From contig JALHLQ010000030.1 in the NCBI GenBank assembly GCA_022844485.1, forward strand, positions 1 through 45,660: a stretch of 45,660 nt of DNA, given 5' to 3'. This DNA comes from Xanthobacteraceae bacterium. GTDB taxonomy: Bacteria; Pseudomonadota; Alphaproteobacteria; Rhizobiales; Xanthobacteraceae. The position numbers and the translations under genes were made by a program. The first letter of the stretch is position 1; each line of letters opens with the position of its first letter. The notes under the pieces were generated by a model, which had not been told where the DNA came from, did no database searches, and worked only from the letters and a program-made list of their open reading frames with translations. Shown here one piece after another: positions 16,244 to 26,988 of this stretch.

Positions 16244-18604
16244 GTGTCGACAGAGCAGACGTCAGCGGCGGAGGCGGGATCAAACCCCAAGGGGCAACTT
16301 GCGCTCGGCGTCGAGAGGATCGGCCTGTTTCCGATCGCCTTTCCGGTGCTCGCCGCCCTGCTCGCCCTGGTCCTGTCGATTGCGGCCGGTTTCGGCATCG
16401 CGCGGATCAAGGTCGATGATTCCCTGAGCCAGTTGTTTCGGTCCGATACGGCCGAGTTCCGTCAATACGAGGAACTCTCGAAGCGCTTCCCTTCAAGCGA
16501 GTTCGACGTGCTCGTCGTGGTGGAAGGCAAGGCGCTGCTGGAGCGAGCTTCGCTCGAGAAGCTGCGCGACCTCGTGACCGATCTTCAACTCGTCGATGGG
16601 ACGACCGGGATCGTATCATTGTTCTCGGCGCGCACGCCGCCGCAGGGCGGGATGATCCCCGGGCCACTGTTTCCTTCCGATCTTCCGGAGGGCAAAGCCT
16701 ATGAGGATCTGATCGAACGCGTCAAAGAGAACGAGATCATCCGCGGCAAGCTCTTGTCGGAAGACGGCGAGCTGGCGCTGGTGGTCCTCTCTCTCGACCA
16801 GGAGGTCGCGGCCAGCAAGGGCCTGCGTGCGGTCGTCGCCGAAATCCAAAAAACCGTGGATGAGACTCTCGCCGGGCTGCCGCTGCGTGCGCAGCTGTCC
16901 GGCGCGCCGGTGATGCAGCTCGAAATCCGCAATGCGGTGGAGCGTGACCGGCTGATCTACAACGTGATCGGCTTTGTCGCGGGCTGTCTGATCGCGATCG
17001 TCTTCTTCCGCCGCGTGTCGTTCATGGTGATGGCTGCCGCGCCGCCGCTGATCGCGATCCTGTGGTCGCTCGGCCTGCTCGGCTGGCTCGACTTCCGCCT
17101 CAACATGTTCCTCAACGTGATGACGCCGCTGATCATGGTGATGGGCTTTTCGGATTCGATGCAGATCACCTTCGCGGCACGCGACCGGATGCTGGCCGGC
17201 GAAGGCCGCGTCGAGGCGTTGCGGAACGCGACGCTGATCGTGGGGCCGGCCGTCGTCGTGACCGACGCCACCGCGGCGCTGTCTTTCGTCGCCCTCCTGT
17301 TCTCGGACTCTCACCTGATCCGCACCTTCGGCGCCGCCGGCGCGATCTCCTGCGTGATTGCGTTCCTCGCGGTTGTGGCGCTCGTTCCCTTGTTCGGCGT
17401 GTTCCTGCTGCGGGGAGAGACCAAGCTCGCCACGACGAGCAAAGGGGCCGATCGCGCGGTCGACGCGCTGCGCGCCTTCTGCGGCTGGATCGCCGATCAC
17501 AGCATCAAACGGTCCGGTCTGTTCAGTCTGTTGAGCGTCCTCGTGGTCGGGGGACTCGCGATCCTCTACACGAACCTCGAACCTCGATACCGCCTGGCCG
17601 ACCAGGTTCCCGACCGCGAGCAGGCGGTCGCCGCGTCAGGGCGGCTCGACGCCAAGCTGACCGGGGCCAATCCGATTCATGTCCTGGTCGAGTTGCCGAA
17701 ATCGGACGATCTCTATTCTTCGGCCTCCCTCAAGGTGATTGCCGACGTCCATGCGACCGTGGAGCGGCAGGCCGGCGTCGGCAATGTCTGGTCGATCGAG
17801 ACGCTGCGCCGATGGCTCGCGGAAAAAGCCGGCATCACCGATATCGCGACCTTGAAACAATATGTCGATCTTCTGCCCGAGCACCTGACGCGGCGCTTCA
17901 TTTCAAAGGAGAATGACGCGGTGGTGGTGACCGGGCGGATTCCCGACAAGGATGCCAGCGAACTCCTGCCGGTCATCGAGGCGCTGGAAAAGGCGCTGGC
18001 TCCGGTCCGCGCACAGAATCCGAACTACGCGATTTCGGTCACCGGTCTCTCCGCCATTGCGGCGCGCAACAGCGCAAGCATGATCGGGCAGTTGAACCAA
18101 GGGCTCACGATCGAAATGCTCTTTGTCGCCGCCCTGATCGGCATTGCGTTCCGCTCGCTGACCGTCATGCTGGTGAGCATCCTGCCGGGACTGTTTCCGA
18201 TCGTGATTTCCGGCGCCGTCTTGTGGGCCTTCAACGAAGGCCTCCAATTCGCCAGCATCGTGGCGCTCACGGTCGCCTTCGGACTCGGCCTCGATGCGAC
18301 GATCCACTACCTGAACCGGCTGCGTCTCGAACATCATCCCGGCCAGGATCCGGCCATCGGAATCAAGCGTGCCACGGTTCTCGTCGGCCCGGCACTGATC
18401 CTGACCTCGCTCGTGCTCGCCTGCGGTCTCGCGGTGACGGTCTTTTCCGACTTGCCGTCGTTGCGGCTGTTCGGCTGGCTCAGCGCGTTCACGCTGGTTG
18501 CAGCGCTGATAGGCGATCTTCTGATCCTGCCCGCGACAGTCATGCTGCTGCGCGGCCTCCAGGCCAGACTGGCCCGCAGGCGGACTAACCTTTTCTCAGG
18601 GTGA
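16244..18604 (+). CDS. MMPL/RND-superfamily exporter
   Basis: A 786-residue inner-membrane protein with the duplicated RND plan. Helix 1 (about 30-53) is followed by a periplasmic loop (about 55-225), helices 2-6 (about 230-395), a second-half first helix (about 420-440), a second loop and helices 8-12 (about 625-770). MMPL-type proton-relay regions read [19 protein letters not shown] in the first half and [18 protein letters not shown] in the second. MMPL and HpnN-like members move lipids, hopanoids or fatty-acid derivatives, but no lipid gene is adjacent, so the cargo is unknown. It starts at GTG 16244, weakly supported by GGAG 10 bp upstream. Its 3' end overlaps the convergent 18585-19127 gene by 20 bp. 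Confidence 0.9.
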   Translation: MSTEQTSAAEAGSNPKGQLALGVERIGLFPIAFPVLAALLALVLSIAAGFGIARIKVDDSLSQLFRSDTAEFRQYEELSKRFPSSEFDVLVVVEGKALLERASLEKLRDLVTDLQLVDGTTGIVSLFSARTPPQGGMIPGPLFPSDLPEGKAYEDLIERVKENEIIRGKLLSEDGELALVVLSLDQEVAASKGLRAVVAEIQKTVDETLAGLPLRAQLSGAPVMQLEIRNAVERDRLIYNVIGFVAGCLIAIVFFRRVSFMVMAAAPPLIAILWSLGLLGWLDFRLNMFLNVMTPLIMVMGFSDSMQITFAARDRMLAGEGRVEALRNATLIVGPAVVVTDATAALSFVALLFSDSHLIRTFGAAGAISCVIAFLAVVALVPLFGVFLLRGETKLATTSKGADRAVDALRAFCGWIADHSIKRSGLFSLLSVLVVGGLAILYTNLEPRYRLADQVPDREQAVAASGRLDAKLTGANPIHVLVELPKSDDLYSSASLKVIADVHATVERQAGVGNVWSIETLRRWLAEKAGITDIATLKQYVDLLPEHLTRRFISKENDAVVVTGRIPDKDASELLPVIEALEKALAPVRAQNPNYAISVTGLSAIAARNSASMIGQLNQGLTIEMLFVAALIGIAFRSLTVMLVSILPGLFPIVISGAVLWAFNEGLQFASIVALTVAFGLGLDATIHYLNRLRLEHHPGQDPAIGIKRATVLVGPALILTSLVLACGLAVTVFSDLPSLRLFGWLSAFTLVAALIGDLLILPATVMLLRGLQARLARRRTNLFSG

Positions 18605-19127
18605 TCGAGACTTCGGTGAATTCGCTGCCGATCGGCCGGATCACGACGCTTTGCCGATCGCCACGGGTGGTCACCGCGAGATTGGCGTTGAAGGCGGCAC
18701 CCTCAACACGGGCTTGAATCAGGCTGCCGCTGGCGCGTCCCGAGACATTGCCGGCGGCATTGCGGATCGTTTCCGACCACACTCCGGACAGCACGCCGCC
18801 GTCAAGGTCGACATTGGTCCTGAGCTCGAACTTGTAGCTGTCGCTGGCGCAGCGAAGATCCTGCACAAGCTTTCGTCCGCCGGCTGTAACAGAATAGGCG
18901 GCGCGGCAACGGATTCGTTCGCTGGTTCCGTTGGCCATCATGATCGTGCCAGCCCCCGACCACGTACCCGGCAGCGTTGCAAACGGATTTGTCCCCGCCT
19001 CGGCTGCGCTTTGCGCCTGCAGATACGGGGAATGGAAGAGGATCCAGGCAAATGCGATCGCCGCCAGCGCCTGGCCCCGATTTCTAGGTCCGATCACCAT
19101 TGCGTCTGTCCGAGACTTCCGCAGCAT
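18585..19127 (-). CDS. exported protein of unknown function
   Basis: A 180-residue protein with an N-terminal signal (hydrophobic part about 20-37, AAIAFAWILFHSPYLQAQS). The mature domain of about 140 residues is rich in beta-type alternation, with GTWSGAGTIMMANGTSERIRC near its start and two cysteines (RIRCRAAY and DLRCASDS) that could pair. I cannot name the family. Similar small exported proteins occur in Bradyrhizobium. ATG 19127 has GAAGGGG directly upstream; ATG 19100 is an alternative with a shorter n-region. It faces and overlaps the MMPL gene by 20 bp. Confidence 0.75.
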   Translation of the reverse strand: MLRKSRTDAMVIGPRNRGQALAAIAFAWILFHSPYLQAQSAAEAGTNPFATLPGTWSGAGTIMMANGTSERIRCRAAYSVTAGGRKLVQDLRCASDSYKFELRTNVDLDGGVLSGVWSETIRNAAGNVSGRASGSLIQARVEGAAFNANLAVTTRGDRQSVVIRPIGSEFTEVSITLRKG

Positions 19128-19206
19128 CCCCTTCGCTTGTCCGACACATGCCCCAGGAGAGGCTCAGGACGCAAGCACGAGATGCCAAGCTTCTCAATAG
19201 CTATGC

Positions 19207-20172
19207 TTAATGGATACGCGGTCGCTTCAAGAAACTCGCCCGGTCTCCGGATCTGACGCTCACGTCGAACATATCGCCCCCACGAAACAGGGTCAGCGGC
19301 ACCTCCACCCCGGCCGCCCCGAGTTCCCGGATGGCCCGCCACAGCGAGGCCAAGGTCCGAACCTCCTGTCCGCGCACCGCCACAACGATGTCCCCGGGCT
19401 GCAGCCCCGCGCGGCTCGCCGGCGCGCCGGCGGCGACCCCTACGATCACAATCCGCTCCTCCATCTCGCTGGCATAGAAGCCAAGCCACGGCCGCGCCGG
19501 GCGGTTCGCGCGGCCAGACTTGCGCAAGTCGTCCAGGATGGGTTTCAGGAGGTCGATCGGAACGATCATGTTCAGGTTGCCGCCCCGCGCCGCCTCGAGC
19601 TGGAGCGAGCCGATGCCGAGAAGCTCGCCGCCCGGTCCAATCAGCGCTGTCCCGCCCCAGTGCGGATGCGCGGGAGCCGTAAACAGCGCCTCGTCGAGCA
19701 GATATTCCCAATAGCCGGCGAATTCCTGCTTCGCGACGATCCGTGCCGCGACCGACTGTTCCCGCCCTGCCCCGCCAACCACGACCCGCTCGCCAAGGTC
19801 CACGTCGGCCGAGGAGCCGAGCGGGAGCGAGGGGACGTCGACCTTCGCCAGGGCCTGCACAAGGCCGAACCCCGTCTCGTTGTCGAAGGCAAGCACGAAT
19901 CCCGGCGCGGTTCGCCCGTCATGCAAAGTGAGCCAAATTTCTTCGGCTTCCGTAATCAGATAACCGATGGTCAGGATCAGGCCGTCGTCGATGAAGACAC
20001 CGTGTCCCGCCCGTTCGGTGCCGAGTATTTCAGCGGTGAACGCATCGCCGGGAATCTTGGCCCGCAGCGCCACGACTGACGCAAGCGCGCTATCCAGGGC
20101 GTACGGGTAATCCTCGACCTTCGGCTGAAACGCCGCGGGAACAGTATATTCGGGGATAGGCATGGGGGACAC
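19207..20172 (-). CDS. HtrA/S1C-like protein with PDZ domain, catalytic triad absent (predicted pseudoprotease)
   Basis: A 321-residue protein with the trypsin-like fold of HtrA/DegP (about 25-215) and one PDZ domain (about 228-312; GLQPGDIVVAVRGQEV is its core). No signal peptide is visible (MSPMPIPEYTVPAAFQP), so a cytoplasmic location is likely. Aligned on the HtrA motifs, the catalytic His position (TNNHVV) reads LTIGYLI (Y71), the Asp position (TDLAVL) reads TGFGLV (G101), and the Ser position (GNSGGP) reads PHWGGTAL (W172). All three catalytic residues are replaced although the fold is intact and the frame is uninterrupted. It is therefore more likely a binding or chaperone-like protein than a protease. 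It is transcribed divergently from the ThDP enzyme at 20259. Confidence 0.88.
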   Translation of the reverse strand: MSPMPIPEYTVPAAFQPKVEDYPYALDSALASVVALRAKIPGDAFTAEILGTERAGHGVFIDDGLILTIGYLITEAEEIWLTLHDGRTAPGFVLAFDNETGFGLVQALAKVDVPSLPLGSSADVDLGERVVVGGAGREQSVAARIVAKQEFAGYWEYLLDEALFTAPAHPHWGGTALIGPGGELLGIGSLQLEAARGGNLNMIVPIDLLKPILDDLRKSGRANRPARPWLGFYASEMEERIVIVGVAAGAPASRAGLQPGDIVVAVRGQEVRTLASLWRAIRELGAAGVEVPLTLFRGGDMFDVSVRSGDRASFLKRPRIH

Positions 20173-20258
20173 TCCGCACGTCGATTGCAGTCTACAACGT
20201 CGCTGCGAACCTCGCGACGCAACTCCCTCTTGTCCGCAGCGTGCGCTAAGACAGGCCC

Positions 20259-21887
20259 ATGAGGCATATGACCACCGCCGAGGCCACCGTTGCCGCCCTG
20301 CGCGCGCACGGGTTTGATACCGTCTATGCCCTGCCTGGGGTCCATAACGATCACCTCTTCGACGCGTTTTTCAAGGCGCAGGAGGATTTGCGGACGATCC
20401 ACACGCGGCATGAGCAGGGCGCCGCTTACATGGCGCTCGGGGCCGCGCTCGCAACCGGCAAGCCGCAGGCCTATGCGGTGGTGCCCGGGCCCGGCCTGCT
20501 CAATACCGGCGCCGCTCTGCTGACGGCGTTTTCCATGAATGCGCCTGTGCTCGCTCTGATCGGCCAGATTCCGCAGGGCGACATCGGCCGTCACCTGGGA
20601 CATCTGCACGAAATCCGGGATCAAGCCGGTATCCTTGCGCGTCTCGTTGATTTCTCCGCCCGCATCACTGCGCCGCATGAGGCTCCGGCGCTCGTTGCGC
20701 GCGCGATCGCGTCGATGGCTGAAGGCCGCCCCGGTCCTGCGGCGCTCGAATGCGCAATGGATGTATGGGGAAAAGCCGGCCCGGTCCCGCCGGCGCCCCC
20801 GCTCGAGCCGATTCGCGCCCCTGTCAATGACGACGCGGTGCTCGCGGCGGCAAAACGGTTGGGAGCTGCCAAGGCTCCCCTGATCGTGTGCGGCGGCGGC
20901 GCGCAGGATGCGGCCGCCGAAGTGACCGAACTGTCCTCCATGCTGCAGGCGCCGGTTCTCGGCTATCGCCGGGGCCGTGGCGTTCTATCCAGCCGCGATC
21001 CCTTGAGCGTGACGCTTCCGCTGGGTCACGAGCTGTGGCGAGAGGGAGACGTGGTGCTCGGCATCGGCACTCGCCTTTTCACCGGCTTCACGCAGTGGGG
21101 CGTGGATCGCAACCTTGTGATCATCCGCATCGACGCTGATCCGGAGGAGCCCGACCGCGTCCACAAGGCAACCACGGCACTGGTCGGCGATGCCAAGCCG
21201 ATCCTTCGCCGACTGCTGGATGTGTTGCCGTCGCACAACATGGCGCGACAACCGCGCCGGGTTGAGATGCAGGAACGCCAGGCCAGATGGAGCGGCCGCC
21301 TCACCAAGCTCAAGCCGCAGATCGAGATCCTCAACGCCATTCGGGCCGAGCTACCTGACGACGGCATCTTCGTCGACGAAGTGACCCAAATTGGCTTCGC
21401 CGCCCGGCTGGTGATGCCCTTCTACAAGCCTCGCACCTTCCTCTCACCTGGCTATCAGGACAACCTGGGGTGGGGCTTTGCGACCGCGCTTGGCGCACAG
21501 GCGGCGCGGCGCGACGTCCCTGTGCTCTCGATCTCGGGCGACGGCGGCTTCCTCTATACCGCTGCCGAACTCGCCACCGCCATCCGGCACAGGATTCCGC
21601 TGGTCACGATCGTCTTTGCCGACGGCGCGTTTGGGAACGTCCGGCGCATCCAGGAAGAACGTTATGGAAACCGCCTGATTGCCAGCGATCTGGCCAATCC
21701 CGACTTCGTCAAATTCGCCGAAAGCTTCGGTGCCGCTGCGGAGCGTGTCCGCACGCCCGACGAGCTGCGCAAGGCCTTGGCCCGCGGCTTTGGCCGGCGT
21801 GATGGTCCGACCCTGATCGAAATGCCGGTCGGACCCATGCCCTCTCCCTGGGAGTTCATCCACCTGCCCCGGCTCAGAGGACAATGA
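20259..21887 (+). CDS. thiamine-diphosphate-dependent enzyme, acetolactate synthase-like
   Basis: A 542-residue three-domain ThDP enzyme (PYR, central and PP domains). The catalytic Glu is E52 in HTRHEQGAAYMA. The Mg-ThDP motif begins SGDGGFLYTAAEL and ends at the Asn of FADGAFGNVRR. Length and plan match the acetolactate synthase, glyoxylate carboligase and benzoylformate decarboxylase superfamily. No regulatory-subunit gene is adjacent and the Ilv-specific context is missing, so it is not IlvB by position; the substrate is open. Two in-frame ATGs (20259 and 20268) are equally possible starts. It is divergent from the HtrA-like gene. Confidence 0.9.
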   Translation: MRHMTTAEATVAALRAHGFDTVYALPGVHNDHLFDAFFKAQEDLRTIHTRHEQGAAYMALGAALATGKPQAYAVVPGPGLLNTGAALLTAFSMNAPVLALIGQIPQGDIGRHLGHLHEIRDQAGILARLVDFSARITAPHEAPALVARAIASMAEGRPGPAALECAMDVWGKAGPVPPAPPLEPIRAPVNDDAVLAAAKRLGAAKAPLIVCGGGAQDAAAEVTELSSMLQAPVLGYRRGRGVLSSRDPLSVTLPLGHELWREGDVVLGIGTRLFTGFTQWGVDRNLVIIRIDADPEEPDRVHKATTALVGDAKPILRRLLDVLPSHNMARQPRRVEMQERQARWSGRLTKLKPQIEILNAIRAELPDDGIFVDEVTQIGFAARLVMPFYKPRTFLSPGYQDNLGWGFATALGAQAARRDVPVLSISGDGGFLYTAAELATAIRHRIPLVTIVFADGAFGNVRRIQEERYGNRLIASDLANPDFVKFAESFGAAAERVRTPDELRKALARGFGRRDGPTLIEMPVGPMPSPWEFIHLPRLRGQ

Positions 21888-21979
21888 GCCGGGACCGATC
21901 GCAATTTCTTGTGGCTTCGCGGGACCTCGGCCGTTATGGGTTCGGATATCCCCATCACGTCGTGCGTTAAGTTGTTTTC

Positions 21980-23137
21980 ATGGAGCCGATTACCCGAACC
22001 GACGCCCTCGCCGTCGCCTGCCGCCGCCTCGCACAGCACCCTTATGTCACCGTCGACACGGAGTTCTTGCGGGAGTCGACCTACTACCCGCGCCTGTGCG
22101 TCATGCAGATGGCCAGCCCCGAGGAGGCGTTCGTCGTCGACGCTCTCTCGCCGGAACTGGATTTGGCGCCGTTTTTCGACCTGATGGCCGACGAGCGGGT
22201 GCTCAAGGTTTTCCATGCCGCGCGGCAAGACATCGAGATCGTCTGGCATCGCGCCGGCCTGATCCCGGCGCCGATTTTCGACACGCAAGTCGCCGCTATG
22301 GTGCTCGGCCACGGCGATTCGATCTCCTACGAGCAACTCGTTCAACGCATCACCGGCGACGCGATCGACAAGTCGCACCGTTTTACCGACTGGTCGAAGC
22401 GCCCGCTCAGCGATGCTCAGCTCAGTTATGCGATCTCCGACGTGACCCATCTGCGCGCGGTTTACCTCGCGCTCGCGGACGATCTCGAGAAGCGCGGCCG
22501 GGCCAATTGGGTGATGGAGGAAATGCGCGTCCTCACCTCCCCCGAGACCTACCGGATGGATCCCGAAAGCGCCTGGGAGCGGCTCAAGACGCGCGTGCGA
22601 AAACCGAAGGAGATTGCGGTCCTGATGGAAGTCGCCGCCTGGCGGGAGCGCGAAGCGCAGGAGCGCGATGTCCCGCGCCAGCGCGTGATCAAGGACGACG
22701 TGCTCGGCGACATCGCCACGCAGGCGCCAATCACCCCCGAGAAACTGGCGGCGCTTCGCTCGGTGCCGAAAGGTTTTGAGCGCTCCAAGTGGGGCCAAGA
22801 TCTGATCGAATCCGTAAAGCGCGGCCTGGCACGCGATCCCAAGACCCTCCCTAAGCTCGACCGCGGCCGCGGCGCCGCCAACGGCGGGGCGACCGTCGAG
22901 CTATTGAAAGTCCTGTTGCGCATGACGGCGGAACGGCACGGCGTCGCCGCAAAGGTGATCGCGACCGTCGACGATCTCGATCGCATCGCCGCGGACGACC
23001 ACGCGGATGTGCCGGCGATGAAGGGGTGGCGGCGTGAGCTGTTCGGCGACAAGGCGCTCAAGTTGAAGCATGGGCAGCTTGCGCTCGCAATCGAGAGAGG
23101 CCGCGTCATCGGTGTGGACCGCTCAACGGAGCAATGA
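21980..23137 (+). CDS. rnd: ribonuclease D
   Basis: A 385-residue 3'-5' exoribonuclease for tRNA and small-RNA 3' ends. The DEDDy catalytic residues are visible: D26 and E28 in TVDTEFL, D84 in [11 protein letters not shown], and Y150 and D154 in YAISDVTHL. The catalytic domain (about 1-170) is followed by an HRDC domain (about 205-290) and a second HRDC-like tail. ATG 21980 has no good Shine-Dalgarno, so it may be weakly or leaderless translated. It converges on ppx with an 8-bp gap. Confidence 0.95.
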   Translation: MEPITRTDALAVACRRLAQHPYVTVDTEFLRESTYYPRLCVMQMASPEEAFVVDALSPELDLAPFFDLMADERVLKVFHAARQDIEIVWHRAGLIPAPIFDTQVAAMVLGHGDSISYEQLVQRITGDAIDKSHRFTDWSKRPLSDAQLSYAISDVTHLRAVYLALADDLEKRGRANWVMEEMRVLTSPETYRMDPESAWERLKTRVRKPKEIAVLMEVAAWREREAQERDVPRQRVIKDDVLGDIATQAPITPEKLAALRSVPKGFERSKWGQDLIESVKRGLARDPKTLPKLDRGRGAANGGATVELLKVLLRMTAERHGVAAKVIATVDDLDRIAADDHADVPAMKGWRRELFGDKALKLKHGQLALAIERGRVIGVDRSTEQ

Positions 23138-23145
23138 TCGCCGGC

Positions 23146-24723
23146 TCAGTCAGTCTCGATCGCCGGCTCGCGCCCGATCAGCCGAGCGAGCTGGCGGAGC
23201 CGATTGAACAGGCGGTCCCCCGCGAGCGGCGCGTAACGATCCTTCAGCGTCAAAACGAGGCGGCCCTGCCGCACGAGCATCGGCGCGGCCGGGAGAACAC
23301 CGGGCATGGACGCGGAGACGAGATAGGCCACGCGCAGGGCGCCGCCGATGATGCGCGCGCGGTCCAGCATGCGGGTCGAGGCCAGTTCGCGCAACCGCGG
23401 CGAGACCTCGTCGTCCAACAAGCCGACGTGCCGGAAGAAGACAGCAAGCGCGATGAATGCGCGCCCGGGGTGATCTACGCCCACGAAGGCAGCATGGGCG
23501 ATGATATTGAGCGATTGTTCGCCGCGATAGTCGGGATGCGCCCGCCAGCCGATGTCGGCGACCAGACAGGCGGCATGCCGCAACCGCCGCTCCTCATCCG
23601 TTTCGCTGATCCCGCTCGAGGCCATGAACCGGTCCGTCCACTTGATCAGTTCCTCGCCATGCTCCGGCGACCGGGAGCGCAGAACATTGAGATCGCGCGC
23701 AGCCGAAATAAGCGGATCGCTCCGCTGCTCGCGCCGGCCGAGCTGCGAGTACAGCAATCCTTCGCGCACGCCGAGAACGGAAAATATCACCTCCGAAGGT
23801 CGCGCCATGCGCACGACGTGCTCGAGGACGAGCGCCCCATAGGCAAGCAGTGGGCGCCGCGACTCGGAGACAACCTCAATGCGCGAGAGCATGTCGGTGT
23901 CGACGCGCCGCACGAGCCGTGAAAACTCGAACATCTCCCGTCCGGGGATGACGTAGTTGTGGGTCACGTGCAGTGGATAGCCGGTTTGCCACATGTGCAA
24001 CCGCGCGAGTGCGCGCCACGTGCCGCCCACGGCATAGAAGGCCCGGCCCGCGCCTGCCTTCAGCGTTGCGGCCGAGGATAACGCGCGGGCGACGATCTTC
24101 TCGGCTTCCTTGAGCGATTGGTGTGCCTGATCGCGCAAGGTAAGTCCGCCCAAAGGCAACGTGACTCTGCGCCGGAGCTTGTCTTTGCGCAGGTCGACGA
24201 GTTCGAGCGAACCGCCGCCCAGGTCACCGACCAGACCGTCCGGACGATGAATGCCGGAAAGGATGCCGAGCGCGGAAAGTTCTGCCTCGCGCTGTCCGGA
24301 CAGGATGTCGATCTTCGTGCGGCAGATGCGTGCCGCTGCGTCGATGAAGGCGCGTCCATTCTTGGCCTCGCGGCAGGCCGCGGTCGCGATCACCCACAAG
24401 CGTTTCACATGGAGGACGTCGCACAGCGCACGGAAGCGGCGCAGGGCGGCGAGCGCGCGCTCCACCGCGTCCGCGGCGAGCAAACCGGTTGATTGCACCT
24501 CGCGGCCCAGACCGGCCAGGACTTTCTCGTTGAATATCGGGGTGGGACTGCGCGTCAGCCCTTCGTAAACCACGAGCCGGACCGAGTTCGAACCGATGTC
24601 GATGACCGCAACCGGCGGCCCGTGGTCGAGCCGCCCTTGCGCGCTCGGGCGCGGATCAAGTCTTCGTGCGCTCGCGACGGCGCGGAAGGCTTTTTGGCGG
24701 GGACTCTCGGAGCGATTTGCCAC
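23146..24723 (-). CDS. ppx: Ppx/GppA family exopolyphosphatase
   Basis: A 525-residue protein of the actin-like ASKHA fold. It has [16 protein letters not shown] (about 40-55) and the second phosphate loop [16 protein letters not shown] (about 165-180), plus a C-terminal helical part typical of the longer alphaproteobacterial Ppx. It removes terminal phosphate from polyphosphate, and some members also act on pppGpp. It starts at GTG 24723, inside ppk, overlapping it by 68 bp, so the two are co-transcribed and probably coupled. No internal ATG precedes the fold, which supports the early start. Confidence 0.94.
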   Translation of the reverse strand: MANRSESPRQKAFRAVASARRLDPRPSAQGRLDHGPPVAVIDIGSNSVRLVVYEGLTRSPTPIFNEKVLAGLGREVQSTGLLAADAVERALAALRRFRALCDVLHVKRLWVIATAACREAKNGRAFIDAAARICRTKIDILSGQREAELSALGILSGIHRPDGLVGDLGGGSLELVDLRKDKLRRRVTLPLGGLTLRDQAHQSLKEAEKIVARALSSAATLKAGAGRAFYAVGGTWRALARLHMWQTGYPLHVTHNYVIPGREMFEFSRLVRRVDTDMLSRIEVVSESRRPLLAYGALVLEHVVRMARPSEVIFSVLGVREGLLYSQLGRREQRSDPLISAARDLNVLRSRSPEHGEELIKWTDRFMASSGISETDEERRLRHAACLVADIGWRAHPDYRGEQSLNIIAHAAFVGVDHPGRAFIALAVFFRHVGLLDDEVSPRLRELASTRMLDRARIIGGALRVAYLVSASMPGVLPAAPMLVRQGRLVLTLKDRYAPLAGDRLFNRLRQLARLIGREPAIETD

Positions 24724-26878
24724 GGCCTGATAAGCTCGGATTGGTCATGAAATACTTGTGGGCGTTGAACGGCTCCTCGCCCGGGGCCGCCTTTATGCGC
24801 ACTGACGAGCCATCCGGCAATAGCCTCCAGCTCTGCTGGTTATCCTTGAGATTGGCCACCATGATCTGGTCCAAGACCTGCTCGTGCACGGTGGGATTCA
24901 CAATCGGGCACAGCGCTTCGACGCGCCGATCGAGATTACGTGGCATTATGTCGGCCGAGGAGATGTACACGGCGGCCTCGGGATGCGGCAGCCCGTAACC
25001 GGCTCCGAAGCAGTAGATTCGGCCGTGTTCGAGAAAGCGTCCGATGATCGACTTGACGCGGATGTTGCCGGAAAGGCCGCTGACGCCGGGGCGCAGACAG
25101 CAAATGCCGCGTACCACCAGATCGATTTCAACGCCCACCTGCGAGGCCTCATACAACGCATCGATCACCACCGGATCGACAAGCGAGTTCATCTTCATCC
25201 AGATCGCCGCAGGCTTTCCGGCTTTGGCATGACGGATTTCGTCCGCAATATGGTCGAGGACGCGCTTGCGCAGCGTAACCGGAGAGACCGCCATCTTCTC
25301 CAGTTCAGCCGGCTCGGCATAGCCGGTGATGTAATTGAAAATCCGCGCCACATCGCGCGCAATGAGCGGCTCCGCGGTGAAGAACGACAAATCGGTGTAG
25401 GTACGCGCGGTGATGGGGTGGTAGTTGCCGGTCCCGACATGAACGTAAGTGTTCAAGGCCCCTTTCTCGCGCCGGACAACAAGGGACAGCTTGGCATGCG
25501 TCTTCAGCTCGATGAAACCGTACACCACCTGCGCGCCGGCGCGTTCGAGATCGCGCGCCCAGCGGATATTGGCTTCCTCGTCGAAGCGCGCCTTCAGCTC
25601 GACCAGCGCCGTCACCGACTTGCCTGCTTCAGCGGCTTCGACCAGCGTGCGCACGATCGGACTATCCGACGAGGTGCGATAGAGCGTCTGTTTGATCGCG
25701 AGCACGTTCGGGTCGCGTGCGGCTTGTTGCAAGAACTGCACGACGACGTCGAAGGATTCATACGGATGATGGACGACGAGATCCTTTTGCCGGATGGCGG
25801 CAAAGCAGTCGCCGCCGTGATCGCGTATCCTTTCAGGAAAGCGGGGATTGTAGGGCACGAATTTGAGGTCTGGCCGATCGAGCGCGACCAGCTGCGATAG
25901 TTCATTCAGCGCGAGAACACCATCGACCACCAACACCTCTTCGTCGGCAACGGCCAGGGCCCGCTCGACGAAGCGCCGCAACTCGGCCGGCATGGCCGCT
26001 TCGATCTCGATGCGGATGACGGAGCCGCGGCGGCGCCGCTTCAATGCCGTTTCAAACAGGCGAACCAGGTCTTCGGCCTCTTCCTCGATCTCCACTTCGG
26101 AGTCGCGGATGATGCGGAATGCGCCCTGGCCTTTTACCGCATATCCGGGAAAGAGCCGGCCGATGAACAGGACTGTCGCCTGCTCTAGGGTGATGTAGCG
26201 CGACGCGCCGGTCTCGGCAAAGTCCGGAAGGCTGATGAAACGCTCGGTCGTATTCGGCACGCGGATCAGAGCGTTCATCATCTTGCCGTCGCTCATGCGC
26301 GCAAGCTGCAAGGCGATGGAAAAACCTAGATTAGGAATGAACGGGAACGGGTGCGCCGGGTCGATTGCCAGCGGGGTCAGAACGGGAAAGACGTGGTGGA
26401 GAAAATGGTCCTCCAGCCACAGGCTTTCCCGCCGCGTGACCTCGTGCGAATCGACCAGCACGAGGCCTTCGTGCAGCAGATCGTCACGCAATTGCCGCCA
26501 GCGCACCTGCTGTTCGGTCGTGAGCGCGGCGACCGCCTCGCGAATGCGCGCCAACTGTTCGGACGGGGTCAGCCCATCGGGGCTTCGGCTTGTGACCCCG
26601 GCACGGACCTGCCCGCGCAGGCCCGCGACGCGAACCATGAAGAACTCATCAAGATTGCTCGCCGAAATCGAGAGGAAACGCAGCCGCTCCAGCAGCGGGT
26701 GAGCGAGGTTCGCCGCCTCGTCGAGCACGCGCCGGTTGAAGTGCAGCCAAGAGAGCTCCCGGTTGATGAAACGATCCGAGTTGAGCGCAGCCGGAATGGG
26801 GAGCGCAGACGGATCTGCACGCTCATCCGGAAGGGTGGGATCGGATGGAATCAGCGAGATTTGGGCGCGATCAGCCAT
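24656..26878 (-). CDS. ppk: polyphosphate kinase 1
   Basis: A 740-residue PPK1 that builds polyphosphate from ATP. The N and H domains open with [19 protein letters not shown] (about 36-54). The catalytic C1/C2 domains carry the phosphohistidine motif [15 protein letters not shown] and the second conserved His in [15 protein letters not shown] 26878 is chosen; a TTG directly before it is also in frame. The last ~25 residues are basic ([22 protein letters not shown] contains the end) and overlap ppx. It is third in a series with hdaA and ppx, a conserved alphaproteobacterial arrangement. Confidence 0.96.
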   Translation of the reverse strand: MADRAQISLIPSDPTLPDERADPSALPIPAALNSDRFINRELSWLHFNRRVLDEAANLAHPLLERLRFLSISASNLDEFFMVRVAGLRGQVRAGVTSRSPDGLTPSEQLARIREAVAALTTEQQVRWRQLRDDLLHEGLVLVDSHEVTRRESLWLEDHFLHHVFPVLTPLAIDPAHPFPFIPNLGFSIALQLARMSDGKMMNALIRVPNTTERFISLPDFAETGASRYITLEQATVLFIGRLFPGYAVKGQGAFRIIRDSEVEIEEEAEDLVRLFETALKRRRRGSVIRIEIEAAMPAELRRFVERALAVADEEVLVVDGVLALNELSQLVALDRPDLKFVPYNPRFPERIRDHGGDCFAAIRQKDLVVHHPYESFDVVVQFLQQAARDPNVLAIKQTLYRTSSDSPIVRTLVEAAEAGKSVTALVELKARFDEEANIRWARDLERAGAQVVYGFIELKTHAKLSLVVRREKGALNTYVHVGTGNYHPITARTYTDLSFFTAEPLIARDVARIFNYITGYAEPAELEKMAVSPVTLRKRVLDHIADEIRHAKAGKPAAIWMKMNSLVDPVVIDALYEASQVGVEIDLVVRGICCLRPGVSGLSGNIRVKSIIGRFLEHGRIYCFGAGYGLPHPEAAVYISSADIMPRNLDRRVEALCPIVNPTVHEQVLDQIMVANLKDNQQSWRLLPDGSSVRIKAAPGEEPFNAHKYFMTNPSLSGRGKSLRESPPKSLPRRRERTKT

Positions 26879-26988
26879 CAAGACTTCGGAGGACCTTCCA
26901 GCTGGCGGAGCCTGACTTACGACGGCCCAATGACAGTTCCGTGACAGGATCGCTCGTTACAGGCCGCCAAATCAATCGAAAGGTCTCG

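Noticed and set aside
16003..16410. N-terminal extension of aspS (136 extra codons in frame)
   Set aside because: The OB-fold begins exactly at [10 protein letters not shown] with a ribosome site ahead; the extension has no domain and lies in the divergent promoter region.
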